Shown here piece after piece: positions 25,628-36,604 of a DNA stretch of 64,000 bases. Origin of the DNA: Litoreibacter arenae DSM 19593 (GTDB taxonomy: Bacteria; Pseudomonadota; Alphaproteobacteria; Rhodobacterales; Rhodobacteraceae); assembly GCF_000442275.2 (NCBI RefSeq), contig NZ_KE557314.1:339084-403083 (forward strand), read 5' to 3'. Numbering within the stretch: position 1 is the first letter of the stretch; the number at the start of each line of letters is the position of its first letter. The notes under the pieces were generated by a model. That model did no database searches and was not told the DNA's origin. It saw only the letters and a list, made by a program, of their open reading frames with translations. The position numbers were made by a program, and so were the translations under genes.

Positions 25628-25946
25628 GGCCCTCAAGATCGGCGCAGCATTCCGCCAGTAAGAAATCGTTAAGGCGTTTGAAGGTCGCGTAATCCGCCAT
25701 CGCGCAGATGGTCGAGCGACCTTGACGGGTCTGTTTGATCAGCCCCGCATGCGCCAGGATTTTGAGATGATGCGTCAGGTTCGCGCCGCTCAGGCCCGTA
25801 GCCTCCCCCAATGCGCCAATGTTCATTCCCTTGTCGCCCGCCCGCGTCAGAGTGCGCAGCAGGGACAAGCGTTGTTCCGAGCCGAGTGCGGCATAGGCGC
25901 TGGCGGCTTGAACGAGGGTCAGAGTGGAATCATCAAAAGTTTTCAT
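25614..25946 (-). CDS. ArsR/SmtB-family regulator
   Basis: This 110-residue winged-helix protein has the DNA-binding helix segment EATGLSGANLTHHLKILAHA (about residues 48-67). The C-terminal tail ECCADLEGHEHG has vicinal cysteines and two histidines and could be a metal or arsenite sensor site. There is no canonical ELCVCDL metal motif in the recognition helix. It heads a two-gene operon with the DUF318 permease and overlaps it. It is probably a repressor released by the exported ion. Confidence 0.85.
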   Translation of the reverse strand: MKTFDDSTLTLVQAASAYAALGSEQRLSLLRTLTRAGDKGMNIGALGEATGLSGANLTHHLKILAHAGLIKQTRQGRSTICAMADYATFKRLNDFLLAECCADLEGHEHG

Positions 25947-26010
25947 ATTTCGATAATTATAGAAATGTTAAATATTCGCAATCGTTTTCTTCCGGACCTA
26001 TGTATCGGGA

Positions 26011-26607
26011 ATGCCAATCTCCAAGCTAAAACGCGACCTCTCGGCCTGCACGATCTGTAAGGATCGTTTCGCTGCAACCCGAACGCGGCACGGCCCCCGC
26101 CCAATCGTCTGGTTCGACAAAGGCGCGCGATTGCTCATCGCCAGCCAGGCACCCGGCGCGCGTGCGCATGACGGCGGCAGGCCTTTCATCGACCCGTCGG
26201 GAAATCGTCTGCGCGACTGGATGGGCGTGGACGGCGACACCTTCTATGATCGCTCCCGCGTCGCCATCGTGCCGATGGCGTTCTGCTTTCCGGGCTACAA
26301 TGCGCAAGGGTCGGACCTGCCCCCGCCGCCAGTCTGCGCGAAAACCTGGCGTGCGGATATACTTGAGCAACTGCCGGATATCCGGCTGACCCTGCTCATC
26401 GGCGGCTATGCGCAGAAATACCATCTGGGCGGTGACGCCACATCCGTCACCGACACCGTCGCCCGTTGGCGCGATCACGCGCCTGCGATTATCCCCTTGC
26501 CGCATCCGTCTTGGCGCAATACCGCATGGATCAAACGAAATCCGTGGTTCGAGACGGAACTTCTCCCCGTTCTCAAATCCCGCGTGAAAGAGGCACTTGC
26601 CCCATGA
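26011..26607 (+). CDS. Uracil-DNA glycosylase family protein
   Basis: This 198-residue protein has IASQAPGARAHDGGRPFIDP near residue 43, matching the GEAPG-like water-activating and GrPF motifs of UDG superfamily enzymes. The C-terminal PLPHPSWRN segment acts as the DNA-intercalation and histidine motif. A pair C13-x2-C16 near the N-terminus could be part of a cluster or structural site. It would excise uracil or related lesions, but the exact specificity is not clear. It overlaps the next gene by ATGA. Confidence 0.8.
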   Translation: MPISKLKRDLSACTICKDRFAATRTRHGPRPIVWFDKGARLLIASQAPGARAHDGGRPFIDPSGNRLRDWMGVDGDTFYDRSRVAIVPMAFCFPGYNAQGSDLPPPPVCAKTWRADILEQLPDIRLTLLIGGYAQKYHLGGDATSVTDTVARWRDHAPAIIPLPHPSWRNTAWIKRNPWFETELLPVLKSRVKEALAP

Positions 26608-27383
26608 ACACCCCTCTCGATCAAGCCCATGCAGCGATGGAGGCCGCCCCCGACGATGATGCCGCACGCTTGCGATTTTACGAACGCATGGGTGACGCTG
26701 AACTCTTTTTGCTGCTGGAAAGCGAGCCGGACGGGGATCAGGTTTCGCCGCAGGTATTTGAGCTGGAGGATGCCTCCTACGTGCTCGCCTTCGATCGCGA
26801 GGAACGCTTGTCCGACTTCGCCGAAGGGACCGCGCCTTATGTCGGCCTGTCAGGCCGCGTATTGGCGCAGATGCTGGCGGGGCAGAACCTTGGGCTGGGG
26901 TTGAATCTCGGCGTCGCACCGTCGTCGATCCTGATTCCGGCCACGGCGGTGGATTGGCTGCACGAAACGCTGTCCCATGCGCCGATTGATGCAGCAGACA
27001 CACCCACCGAAATCACCGCCCCGAAGGGCCTGCCGGACAGCCTGATCACCGCCATCGACACCAAGCTCGCCACCGCAGCGGGTCTTGCACAATGCGCGTA
27101 CCTTGCCGGCGTGACCTACGCCAGCGGCCAGCGCGCGCATATTCTGGCCTTTGTCGGGGCAGAACCTGCTGCCGAAGCCGCGCTGGCCCGCGCGGTGAAC
27201 GAGGCGTTGGTGTTTTCAGGCATCGAAGCCGGGGCGCTGGACGTGGCCTTCTTCGACTCAGGCCACCCTGTCATCGGCGCACTCGACGCACATGCGTTGC
27301 GCTTTGACTTGCCCCAGCCGATCCAGCCTACTGCACGCCCTGCCCCTGGCAGTGACCCGTCGAAACCGCCAAAACTGGTCTAG
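26604..27383 (+). CDS. SseB family protein
   Basis: This 259-residue acidic cytoplasmic protein has two similar alpha/beta parts (LRFYERMGDAELFLLLE near residue 22; LAQCAYLAGVTYASGQRAHI near 168). These resemble the N- and C-terminal SseB domains. The function of this family is poorly known. The ATG at 26604 overlaps the upstream stop, so a longer in-frame reading from 26466 through the glycosylase gene is rejected. Confidence 0.72.
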   Translation: MNTPLDQAHAAMEAAPDDDAARLRFYERMGDAELFLLLESEPDGDQVSPQVFELEDASYVLAFDREERLSDFAEGTAPYVGLSGRVLAQMLAGQNLGLGLNLGVAPSSILIPATAVDWLHETLSHAPIDAADTPTEITAPKGLPDSLITAIDTKLATAAGLAQCAYLAGVTYASGQRAHILAFVGAEPAAEAALARAVNEALVFSGIEAGALDVAFFDSGHPVIGALDAHALRFDLPQPIQPTARPAPGSDPSKPPKLV

Positions 27384-27385
27384 GC

Positions 27386-28318
27386 TCAATACCCCGCCTG
27401 ACGATCAACCAGATGCAGGAACGGCTTACCCGCCTCACCGCGCCGTATGTTTTCCGCGATCACCTCTGAGGCCGTGCCCGCCTTCGTCTCCGCCGCAATG
27501 TGGGGCGTTACGGTTACTTTGGGATGTGCCCAGAAAGGGTGGTCTTTGGGCAGCGGCTCGACACGGAAGACATCAAGTGTCGCATGGGCCAACTGCCCGC
27601 TGTCGAGCGCCGCAAGCAGCGCGTCGTCGTCGATCAAGGGGCCACGGCCCGGGTTCACCACAAAGCCCCCGCGCCGCATGAATGAAATGCTCTCGGCGTT
27701 CAGGACGCTCTCGGTCGCGGGTGTGTCGGGCAGAAGCAGTGCAACCATATCGGCGTCAGCCAACGCATCCCTCAACCCCGCATCGCCATGATGGCAGGTC
27801 ACGCCTTCAACCGCTTTCGGGCTGCGGGACCAGCCATGCACGTCAAATTTCAGATGCACCAGTGACTGCGCACATGCAGAGCCCAAAGCGCCCAGACCCA
27901 GCACGCAAACCTTGCGGTCCCGCGCCAGAGGTGCCGCCGACCCCGCCCGCCAGACGCCATCTTGCGCCGTGATGAACCGGTCCATGCCCAGATGATACCG
28001 CAGGACATGGCCGGTCACCCATTCCACCATGCTCTCGGTCAGTCCGTGATCCACCATACGGCAAAGCGGCACGTGCAGGGTCGGGTTGTCCACCATCGTC
28101 TCGACCCCGGCCCACAGGCTCAGCACCGCTTTCAGTTTTGTGAACGGGGTGAAGTCGCTGACAGGTCCACTTGGCGCGTAGACGATGTAGTCGACGTCTT
28201 CGGGCGGGAGGTCGGTGCCCAGTTGCGCGTCGATGCACGCCTTCTCGAAGGCAGCGTGCAGCGGCGCCTCATACTCGTCCCAGCTTGCCGGTTTGGCGGA
28301 AAACAATACGTTTACCAT
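27386..28318 (-). CDS. ghrA: Glyoxylate/hydroxypyruvate reductase A
   Basis: This 310-residue D-2-hydroxyacid dehydrogenase has NAD(P) motif VLGLGALGSACAQSL, catalytic Arg in VNPGRGPLI, Glu in FRVEPLPKDHPFW and His in VTPHIAAET. It reduces glyoxylate or hydroxypyruvate. The ATG at 28318 (MVNVLFSAK) is chosen because it lies 8 bases after the rodA stop; an upstream in-frame ATG at 28351 would overlap rodA by 26 bases. It ends the cell-shape operon, a placement likely due to read-through rather than shared function. Confidence 0.87.
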   Translation of the reverse strand: MVNVLFSAKPASWDEYEAPLHAAFEKACIDAQLGTDLPPEDVDYIVYAPSGPVSDFTPFTKLKAVLSLWAGVETMVDNPTLHVPLCRMVDHGLTESMVEWVTGHVLRYHLGMDRFITAQDGVWRAGSAAPLARDRKVCVLGLGALGSACAQSLVHLKFDVHGWSRSPKAVEGVTCHHGDAGLRDALADADMVALLLPDTPATESVLNAESISFMRRGGFVVNPGRGPLIDDDALLAALDSGQLAHATLDVFRVEPLPKDHPFWAHPKVTVTPHIAAETKAGTASEVIAENIRRGEAGKPFLHLVDRQAGY

Positions 28319-28325
28319 TTCGCAG

Positions 28326-29465
28326 CTACCTCGGTCTGTGGACATGCGCACTTTGCATCAGCCCGAAAGCCAGCAGCAGCACGATCATCGCGGAGCCACC
28401 GTAGCTCACCATTGGCAGCGGCACACCCACCACCGGCGCAAGGCCCATCACCATCGACATATTGACCGCAAAGAACAGGAAGAACGTCAACCCGATCCCC
28501 ATGGTCAGCAGCGACGCGAAGCGGTCCTTGTTGCTGAGCGCGGAGGCCACGCAGAACACCAGCACCAGCACGTAGAGGCTGAGTAGGGAGATGCCGCCGA
28601 TAAACCCGAATTCCTCGGCCAATGTCGTAAAAATGAAGTCGGTGTGCTTCTCCGGCAAGAAGTTCAGCCGGCTCTGGGTGCCTTGCATATACCCTCGCCC
28701 GGTCCATCCGCCAGAGCCGAGCGCGATCTTGGACTGCGTGATGTGATAGCCCGCCCCCAAAGGGTCGGATGACGGGTCGATGAACGTGTCGATCCGCCGG
28801 TACTGGTAGTCCTTGAGCAACTGCCATGCGGTCCCGCGGCTCTCGAACACGGCACCGACAAGCCCCGCCGCCCCTGCGATCACGGCGGCGAAATAGGCCC
28901 AGTGGACGCCAGCCAAAAACATCAACCCGCCGCCGCCGAACACCAGCAATAGCGCGGTTCCCAGATCGGGCTGGCGCAGGGTCAGGAATACCGGCAGCGC
29001 GATAATCAGAAGCGGGATAAGCACCCAAAGAGGGCGGGATATTTTCTTGATATCGAGCCAATCGTAATAGGCCGCAAGGAACATGATCAGCGTAACCTTG
29101 GTCAGCTCGGAGGGTTGCAACCGCATGAAACCAAGGTCTATCCAACGCTGTGCGCCCATGCCGGTAGAGCCGAAAAACTCCACCCCCACCAGCAGCAACA
29201 CGGACAGGGCATAGGCCAGCCCCGCTATGTTGCGCAGAAACCAGACCGGGATCATCGCAACGCCGAGCATCAGGAACAATCCCAACGCAAACCGTTTCAT
29301 CTGCGGCTCTGCCCACGGGGTCATGGACCCGCCTGCCACCGAGTAGAGCATCAGGAACCCGACGCTCGCAATCGCGGTCAGCAAGACGATGACCGGCCAG
29401 CTCAGGTGCAATACCTTGGACAGCCCGCTGGGTACGGACTTTACGTTGTATTCCAGATAGCTCAC
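28326..29465 (-). CDS. rodA: Rod-shape peptidoglycan glycosyltransferase RodA
   Basis: This 379-residue SEDS protein has ten or so membrane helices. Family motifs include AQRWIDLGFMRLQPSELTK, LRQPDLGTALL, the large-loop segment RLNFLPEKHTDFIFT and the C-terminal PLPMVSYGGSA. It polymerises glycan strands for side-wall growth and works with PBP2, whose gene overlaps it by ATGA. It belongs to the mreB-mreC-mreD-mrdA-rodA operon. Confidence 0.95.
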   Translation of the reverse strand: MSYLEYNVKSVPSGLSKVLHLSWPVIVLLTAIASVGFLMLYSVAGGSMTPWAEPQMKRFALGLFLMLGVAMIPVWFLRNIAGLAYALSVLLLVGVEFFGSTGMGAQRWIDLGFMRLQPSELTKVTLIMFLAAYYDWLDIKKISRPLWVLIPLLIIALPVFLTLRQPDLGTALLLVFGGGGLMFLAGVHWAYFAAVIAGAAGLVGAVFESRGTAWQLLKDYQYRRIDTFIDPSSDPLGAGYHITQSKIALGSGGWTGRGYMQGTQSRLNFLPEKHTDFIFTTLAEEFGFIGGISLLSLYVLVLVFCVASALSNKDRFASLLTMGIGLTFFLFFAVNMSMVMGLAPVVGVPLPMVSYGGSAMIVLLLAFGLMQSAHVHRPR

Positions 29466-31405
29466 GCTTGCGACTCCGGCGCGCCCGGCGCGTCAGGGTC
29501 CCAAAGTTGCAGCTTCTTCAATCCTGAACTGATGCGTCCCCGCTGTGAAGATGGATAGGCCGACAGCGGAGGCACCCCGCCCGTTTGCGCGGCGAGCATG
29601 ATGTCCCGCGCAATCGGCGCCGCAGCGGTAGAGCCGCCGCCGCCATGCTCGACAACGACCGATATCGCGTATTTTGGCGCGTCTACAGGGGCGAAACCCA
29701 CATAAAGGGCATGATCGCGGCGCTCCCACGGCAGGTCCTCGTTGCGGAAGACCCCGCGCGCACGTTCGGCCTTGGTGATGTTGCGAACCTGGCTGGTGCC
29801 GGTCTTGCCCGCCATGCGAAGGGCCTTATCGTCAATTCGGGTGGCGTAGGCCGTGCCGCGGTTCTCGTTTGCCACCGCGAACATGCCGTCCTGAATATGG
29901 GAGATCATGGAGCTGCTGAGGCCCAAAGGCTCCCCCGCGCCGGACGGGGTTTCGACACCATTGATGGATTTCAACAGCCGTGGCGTCACCGCGCGGTTCG
30001 TGGCAAGCCGCGCGGTCATGACCGCCAGTTGCAAAGGCGAGGTCAGCACCAGACCCTGCCCGATAGCCGCGTTCAGGCTGTCACCGATCACCCAGTCGTT
30101 GCCGCGGTTTTCCCGCTTCCACGCCTTCGTCGGGATCAGCCCGCTTGCGACGGCCGACATCGGCACGTCATACCGCTCGCCCAAACCAAGGCGACGCGCC
30201 ATGGCGGAAATCTTCTCGATCCCGACCCGCTGGGCCAAGTCATAATAATAGACGTCGCAGGATTGCTTGAGCGAGTTACGCAGGTTCATGTAGCCGTGCC
30301 CGCCACGCTTCCAACAGTGGAACCTGCGGCTGGCGACCTCCGCATACCCGCCGCACCAGATCGTCTCATCTGCCGTGATCTCACCCGCCTCCAGCGCCGC
30401 CAAGGCGGTTACCATCTTGAAGGTAGAGCCGGGTGGATACGTGCCCTGCACCGCCTTGTTTGCAAGGGGGCGATACTTGTTCTCGGTCAGCGCGCCGTAG
30501 TCCTTGACCGAGATGCCGCGTACAAACAGGTTAGGGTCGAACGCCGGTGCCGAGCCGATTGCCATCAGATCGCCCGTATTCACGTCGATCACCACCGCTG
30601 CCGCACTTTCGCCCGCCAGACGCGCCTGCACGAAGTTCTGCAACCGCGTATCCACGGTAAGCTGGACGTTGCCGCCCTTCTTGCTTTCGTCGCGCCCCAA
30701 TTCGCGCATGACGCGGCCAATGGCGTTCACCTCGACCCTCTTGGTGCCAGCCTTGCCACGCAACTCGTGTTCCAGCTTGTTCTCGGAGCCGGTCTTGCCA
30801 ATCTGGAACTTGGGGATCTGGAGCAACGGGTCCTTGTCCTCGATCCGGCTCAGGTCATAGTCGCTGACCGGCCCGACATATCCAACAATATGCGCAAAGT
30901 CCGCCCCGCGTGGATAAAGACGGCTCAGACCAACCTCCGGCGTAATGCCGGGCAGGGCTGGCGCATTGACCGCGACCTGGCTCAGGTCTTCCCAGGACAG
31001 CCGGTCCGCGATGGTCACCGGCACCAGCCGCGAACGTTTGCGCAACTCTTCACGCGCGTGTTCCATATCCTCGGAGGTCATGGGGATCAGGCGGGCAAGC
31101 GCGTGCAGCACCTCCTCCGGATCATCAACCTCGTCACGCAGCATGGTGACGCGGTAATTCTGCTCATTGCCGGCAATCAGCAGTCCATTGCGGTCGAAAA
31201 TCTGCCCGCGGGCGGGGGGCAACAGGCGAATGCTAATGCGGTTTTCTTCGGCGAGCAGCCGGAACTGGTCGGCCTGATCCACCTGAAGATGCCGCATCCG
31301 CAGCCCCAGAAGGCCCGCAAACGCGGCCATCCCGCCGCCCATCACCAAGCCGCGACGGTTGATAAGTGCCGCGCTTTCTTCGGTATCCTTGGCCGAGCGT
31401 CTCAT
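29462..31405 (-). CDS. mrdA: Penicillin-binding protein 2 (transpeptidase)
   Basis: This 647-residue protein has one N-terminal membrane helix and a pedestal domain. The transpeptidase has STFKMV (S-x2-K nucleophile), SCDVYYY (S-x-D) and KTGTSQ (K-T-G). It cross-links peptidoglycan during elongation with RodA. It overlaps mreD upstream by ATGA and rodA downstream by ATGA. Confidence 0.95.
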   Translation of the reverse strand: MRRSAKDTEESAALINRRGLVMGGGMAAFAGLLGLRMRHLQVDQADQFRLLAEENRISIRLLPPARGQIFDRNGLLIAGNEQNYRVTMLRDEVDDPEEVLHALARLIPMTSEDMEHAREELRKRSRLVPVTIADRLSWEDLSQVAVNAPALPGITPEVGLSRLYPRGADFAHIVGYVGPVSDYDLSRIEDKDPLLQIPKFQIGKTGSENKLEHELRGKAGTKRVEVNAIGRVMRELGRDESKKGGNVQLTVDTRLQNFVQARLAGESAAAVVIDVNTGDLMAIGSAPAFDPNLFVRGISVKDYGALTENKYRPLANKAVQGTYPPGSTFKMVTALAALEAGEITADETIWCGGYAEVASRRFHCWKRGGHGYMNLRNSLKQSCDVYYYDLAQRVGIEKISAMARRLGLGERYDVPMSAVASGLIPTKAWKRENRGNDWVIGDSLNAAIGQGLVLTSPLQLAVMTARLATNRAVTPRLLKSINGVETPSGAGEPLGLSSSMISHIQDGMFAVANENRGTAYATRIDDKALRMAGKTGTSQVRNITKAERARGVFRNEDLPWERRDHALYVGFAPVDAPKYAISVVVEHGGGGSTAAAPIARDIMLAAQTGGVPPLSAYPSSQRGRISSGLKKLQLWDPDAPGAPESQA

Positions 31406-32001
31406 CCGATCACCCCGTCGCTGTCCAACTCACGGACCCCTGCCCGCCTGATCCTGAGGATAAAGTGGACCACCAGAATAACAAAGGGGTAGGCGATCGC
31501 GGTCGTCAAAATGTGAAGCAGGGTCACGCCAAGCCCGGGATGCGGGACGGCGAAGACGATGTGAACCAGCGCATTGACGATAACTGCCCCGGTGAAGGCC
31601 CCTACCACAAGCGCGATTTCCAGCGCCACGGACACCTCGCTGCCAGCGTTGGTCTGGCGGCGCAGAAACTCGTAGGCCACCAGCGACACGGCGGGCCACA
31701 AACCCAAGGGGCGCAGATACAGAATATCCGCCAGCAGATGCACGGCCACGATCAGCAGCACCGGCGCCCAACGCGGCCGCCGCATCAAAAATGCGGCAGT
31801 CAGACAAAACAACAGATCAGGCCCGGGCAGGCTAAAATACCTGCTTCCTTCCTGCACCAACTGCCCGCTGACGGGATCAATCAGCGCGATACTCGCGGGG
31901 GCGGTGTTGACCGGCAAAAGCTGAGAAAAGATGATCAGCCCGCTGACCGCCACGAAAAGAAGGCGAAATTGAAGCCTGCGCCATGTAATCGGATCAACCA
32001 T
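31402..32001 (-). CDS. mreD: Rod-shape-determining protein MreD
   Basis: This 199-residue polytopic membrane protein has about five helices and a weakly conserved MreD pattern (LPGPDLLFCLTAAFLMRRP; LADILYLRPLGLWP). The ATG at 32001 overlaps the mreC stop by 8 bases; a longer N-terminus inside mreC is rejected. It belongs to the elongasome with MreB, MreC, PBP2 and RodA. Confidence 0.9.
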   Translation of the reverse strand: MVDPITWRRLQFRLLFVAVSGLIIFSQLLPVNTAPASIALIDPVSGQLVQEGSRYFSLPGPDLLFCLTAAFLMRRPRWAPVLLIVAVHLLADILYLRPLGLWPAVSLVAYEFLRRQTNAGSEVSVALEIALVVGAFTGAVIVNALVHIVFAVPHPGLGVTLLHILTTAIAYPFVILVVHFILRIRRAGVRELDSDGVIG

Positions 32002-32899
32002 CGGTCGCCTCGGCAGTCTCCGGCGATAGGTCCGGCACCTCGTCGGCGGCAATCAGGCCGCCCACGGTGTCAATTCTGGCCGAATGGGGCGTGCGCAGCA
32101 CCCGCAAAAACTCCAGCCGCCCGTAGTCCGCCGCCAGCTTGACCCGCAACCTGCGGTCGGAGCCAAGTGCGATCTGGCCCACCAGAATATCCGCCGGAAA
32201 CACCTTCCCGTCACCCGAGGTCACCACGCGGTCACCCGGGCGCACGTCTTCGACATTCTCGACGATATCCACCGGTGGTGCCAAGGTGTTGTCACCCACC
32301 AGCAGCGCCTTCTGGCCGGAGGGCTGGATCGTCACCGGCACACGGCTGTTTGTGTCGGTCAACAGGATCACGCGGCTGGTGCTGTCCCCCACACCGGCAA
32401 TCCGCCCGACCAAACCCAAACCGTCCATCGTCGCCCAACCGTCCTGAATGCCGTCGCGCGCGCCGACATTCAGCAGCACGGAGCGCCGGAACGGCGAGCC
32501 GTTATCCGTCAGCACAACCCCTGTCACAAAGGTAAGCTGCGCGTTCAGGCGCACCTTGTTCAGGTCCAGCAGCCGCGCGTTCTCCTGCTCCAGCTGGATC
32601 GCGGCCTCGCGCCACGACTTCATCTGCTGCAACTCGCGCCGCAACTCCTGATTCTGTTCATATATGCGGGTGTAGCTCTGGAAGTCGTCGAACATCCGGC
32701 TCACACGGGTCACGGGCGCCAAAGCCCAATCGAACGAGGGCACCACCTTGTCGACAATGGCTGAGCGGAACCGCTCCATCCGTGGGTTATCGATGCGCCA
32801 CGCACCGAAGATCACCAGCAAGAGCACGACCAAAACCCCGATCAGCACACGTCTGACGGGGCGGCCATATTCCTCTTGTCCGCGTCGATCAATCGCCAT
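31994..32899 (-). CDS. mreC: Rod-shape-determining protein MreC
   Basis: This 301-residue protein has an N-terminal membrane anchor (about residues 15-33), a coiled coil (residues 72-115, LRRELQQMKSWREAAIQLEQ) and the periplasmic beta domain with GLVGRIAGVGDSTSRV and DNSLRP-like regions. It scaffolds PBP2 and links it to MreB. It lies 47 bases after mreB in the same operon. Confidence 0.93.
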   Translation of the reverse strand: MAIDRRGQEEYGRPVRRVLIGVLVVLLLVIFGAWRIDNPRMERFRSAIVDKVVPSFDWALAPVTRVSRMFDDFQSYTRIYEQNQELRRELQQMKSWREAAIQLEQENARLLDLNKVRLNAQLTFVTGVVLTDNGSPFRRSVLLNVGARDGIQDGWATMDGLGLVGRIAGVGDSTSRVILLTDTNSRVPVTIQPSGQKALLVGDNTLAPPVDIVENVEDVRPGDRVVTSGDGKVFPADILVGQIALGSDRRLRVKLAADYGRLEFLRVLRTPHSARIDTVGGLIAADEVPDLSPETAEATDG

Positions 32900-32946
32900 G
32901 GGTTTGGTCCAAACTGCGGGTGCGGCCGCAACGCGACCTGATAGGG

Positions 32947-34098
<1,152 letters not shown>

Positions 34099-34140
34099 TC
34101 AGCACTATTCCGCCTCTCTTTGGCAGGTTAGAACCGCGGC

Positions 34141-34917
34141 ATGCTGTCCTACCAACACATCTTCCACGCGGGAAATCCTGCTGACGTGCACAAGCACGCG
34201 CTTCTCTGTGCCGCGCTGTCCTATATGACGCGCAAGGACAAACCGCTCAGCTATCTGGAAACACATGCAGGCCGCGCATTCTACGACCTATCGTCTCCCG
34301 AAGCGCTTAAAACCGGCGAGGCCGAGGCAGGGGTCACCGCCCTGACAGAAAAATTCGCTCCCGATCACCCTTACGTCAAAGCACTCGACGCCCTACGAGA
34401 CCAGCATGGTGACACAGCCTATGCAGGCTCGCCGATGCTCGCCGCCTTTTCCCTGCGCCCAACCGACAAGCTGCATCTCGCCGAGTTGCACCCGCAGGAG
34501 TTCGCGGCCTTGCGCGACGCAATGCGCCCCCATAACGCCAAATGCTACCGACAGGACGGCTTCGAGATGGCGCAAGCGGCCTGCCCGCCAGAGCCGCGCC
34601 GCGGCCTGATGCTCATCGACCCCAGCTACGAGATAAAATCGGACTACGACCTTATCCCAGGCCAGATCGCCAAACTGCACCGCAAATGGAATGTCGGCGT
34701 GATCGCACTTTGGTATCCCATACTGACGTCAGAGGCGCATATCCCGATGCTCCGCGCGCTAAAAGCGCAAACCCTCCCGGACGTGCTGCACCACGAGGTC
34801 ACGTTCCCTCCCGTGCGCGAAAACCACCGCATGACCGGCTCCGGCATGTTCATCGTCAACGCCCCTTACGGCTCGGACGACGAGGCAAGAACCCTCACGC
34901 AAATTTTCCAACCCTAG
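34141..34917 (+). CDS. rlmJ: 23S rRNA (adenine-2030-N6)-methyltransferase
   Basis: This 258-residue protein begins MLSYQHIFHAGNPADVHKH, the strongly conserved RlmJ N-terminus. It has LETHAGRAFYDL (SAM site) and the catalytic LMLIDPSYE (DPPY-type). It methylates A2030 of 23S rRNA. It stands alone, divergent from mreB and convergent with leuA. Confidence 0.93.
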   Translation: MLSYQHIFHAGNPADVHKHALLCAALSYMTRKDKPLSYLETHAGRAFYDLSSPEALKTGEAEAGVTALTEKFAPDHPYVKALDALRDQHGDTAYAGSPMLAAFSLRPTDKLHLAELHPQEFAALRDAMRPHNAKCYRQDGFEMAQAACPPEPRRGLMLIDPSYEIKSDYDLIPGQIAKLHRKWNVGVIALWYPILTSEAHIPMLRALKAQTLPDVLHHEVTFPPVRENHRMTGSGMFIVNAPYGSDDEARTLTQIFQP

Positions 34918-34920
34918 GTA

Positions 34921-34951
34921 TTCATCTTGGCAAAAATATTCTCGCCGAAGG
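34921..34951 (+). repeat. Convergent-junction element, copy A
   Basis: The block starts TTCATCTTGGCAAAAATATT and ends CTCGCCGAAGG, 4 bases after rlmJ and before the convergent leuA end. It aligns with 57033-57064 and with the reverse complement of 53203-53233. Confidence 0.55.
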
Positions 34952-35047
34952 CAGCGCCACACCACCAACAGCCCTAACGCCACGGCCAAAAGGCTCACGC
35001 CCGCCACACGCTCCAAAAATGAAGCGCGCCGCAGGCGCTCAATCAGG

Positions 35048-36604
35048 TCAGCCCGCGTCCTTGTAGGACACTTCGGGCTTGTCTCCGCCCGACTTCTCAC
35101 GGCGCACGATCAGACGGTTCAGCGCGTTCACGTAAGCCTTTACCGAAGCCACCACCGTATCCACATCCGCAGATTGCCCCGTGGCAATCTTGCCGTCTTC
35201 CTCCAGCCGGACCGACACGGTCGCCTGCGCGTCGGTGCCCTCGGTGACCGCCGCCACCTGATACAGCTGCAACCGTGCTTCATGGGGGAACAGGGCCTTT
35301 ACCGCGTTGAACGCCGCATCAACCGGCCCATCTCCGGTGGCCGTCACCGACTTCGCCTCGCCATCAATCTCCAGCGTCATCTCGGCGGATTTCTCCAGCC
35401 CCATGCCGCAGGCCACCTTCAACGCGGTCAGGCGGATATGGTCCGCCTCTGCATCTCCGGTCTGCATCAGGGCGATCAGATCTTCATCGTAGACCTCTTT
35501 CTTCTGGTCGGCCAATTCCTTGAACCGCACGAAGACATCCTTCAACTGGTTGTCGCCCAGATCATAACCGAGATCCGACAGCTTCGAGCGCAGCGCCGCC
35601 CGCCCCGAGTGCTTGCCCATGACAATGTTGGTCGCACTCAGCCCCACATCCTCCGGCCGCATGATCTCGAACGTCTCGGCGTTCTTCAGCATACCATCTT
35701 GGTGAATACCCGACTCATGCGCAAAGGCGTTCTTGCCGACAATCGCCTTGTTGAACTGCACCGCAAAGCCCGACACCGCAGCGACGCGGCGCGAGATGTT
35801 CATCAGCTTGGTGCTGTCCACGCCGGTCTGATACGGCATGATGTCGTTGCGCACTTTGAGCGCCATTACGACCTCTTCCAAGGCAGTATTGCCCGCCCGT
35901 TCACCCAGCCCGTTGATGGTGCACTCAATCTGACGCGCGCCGGCCTCGACTGCGGCCAGCGAATTGGCCGTCGCCATGCCCAGATCGTTGTGGCAATGGG
36001 TGGCAAAGATAATCTCGTCCGCGCCCGGCACGCGGTCCAGCAGCATGGAAATCAACGCCGCACTTTCGCGTGGCGCGGTGTAGCCCACCGTGTCGGGAAT
36101 GTTGATCGTCGTGGCACCCGCCTTGATTGCGATTTCCACCACCCGGCACAAATAGTCGTCCTCGGTGCGGGTCGCATCCATCGGCGACCACTGCACGTTG
36201 TCGCACAGGTTACGCGCGTGCGTGACCGTCTCGTGGATCCGGTCCGCCATCTCGTCCATCGTCAGATTGGGAATGGCGCGGTGCAGCGGCGAGGTGCCGA
36301 TAAAGGTGTGAATACGCGGCAGCTTGGCATTTTGAATCGCCTCCCAGCAGCGGTCGATATCCTGCAAGTTCGCTCGCGCCAGCCCGCAGATCACCGCAGT
36401 TTTCGCCTGCTCCGCAATGCCCTTCACCGCCGCGAAGTCACCGTCAGAGGCTATCGGGAACCCCGCCTCGATGATGTCGACGCCCATCTCGTCCAGCAAA
36501 TTGGCGATCTCCAGCTTTTCGGCATGGCTCATGGTGGCACCCGGGGATTGCTCCCCGTCGCGCAAGGTAGTGTCAAAAATAAAAACGCGGTCTTGTTTCG
36601 TCAT
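35048..36604 (-). CDS. leuA: 2-isopropylmalate synthase
   Basis: This 518-residue enzyme has FDTTLRDGEQSPGATM at the N-terminus, THCHNDLGMATANS (metal-binding His) and GLGERAGN. A C-terminal LeuA allosteric domain holds the leucine-feedback site. It joins acetyl-CoA and 2-oxoisovalerate in the first step of leucine synthesis. The start at 36604 gives the conserved N-terminus; a 20-residue upstream extension is rejected. A leucine-rich leader peptide lies 91 bases upstream, so attenuation is likely in addition to feedback inhibition. Confidence 0.96.
   Translation of the reverse strand: MTKQDRVFIFDTTLRDGEQSPGATMSHAEKLEIANLLDEMGVDIIEAGFPIASDGDFAAVKGIAEQAKTAVICGLARANLQDIDRCWEAIQNAKLPRIHTFIGTSPLHRAIPNLTMDEMADRIHETVTHARNLCDNVQWSPMDATRTEDDYLCRVVEIAIKAGATTINIPDTVGYTAPRESAALISMLLDRVPGADEIIFATHCHNDLGMATANSLAAVEAGARQIECTINGLGERAGNTALEEVVMALKVRNDIMPYQTGVDSTKLMNISRRVAAVSGFAVQFNKAIVGKNAFAHESGIHQDGMLKNAETFEIMRPEDVGLSATNIVMGKHSGRAALRSKLSDLGYDLGDNQLKDVFVRFKELADQKKEVYDEDLIALMQTGDAEADHIRLTALKVACGMGLEKSAEMTLEIDGEAKSVTATGDGPVDAAFNAVKALFPHEARLQLYQVAAVTEGTDAQATVSVRLEEDGKIATGQSADVDTVVASVKAYVNALNRLIVRREKSGGDKPEVSYKDAG

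Noticed and set aside
29585..31492. 635-residue frame antisense to mrdA
   Set aside because: Long antisense frames are common in GC-rich genes; mrdA has all transpeptidase motifs.
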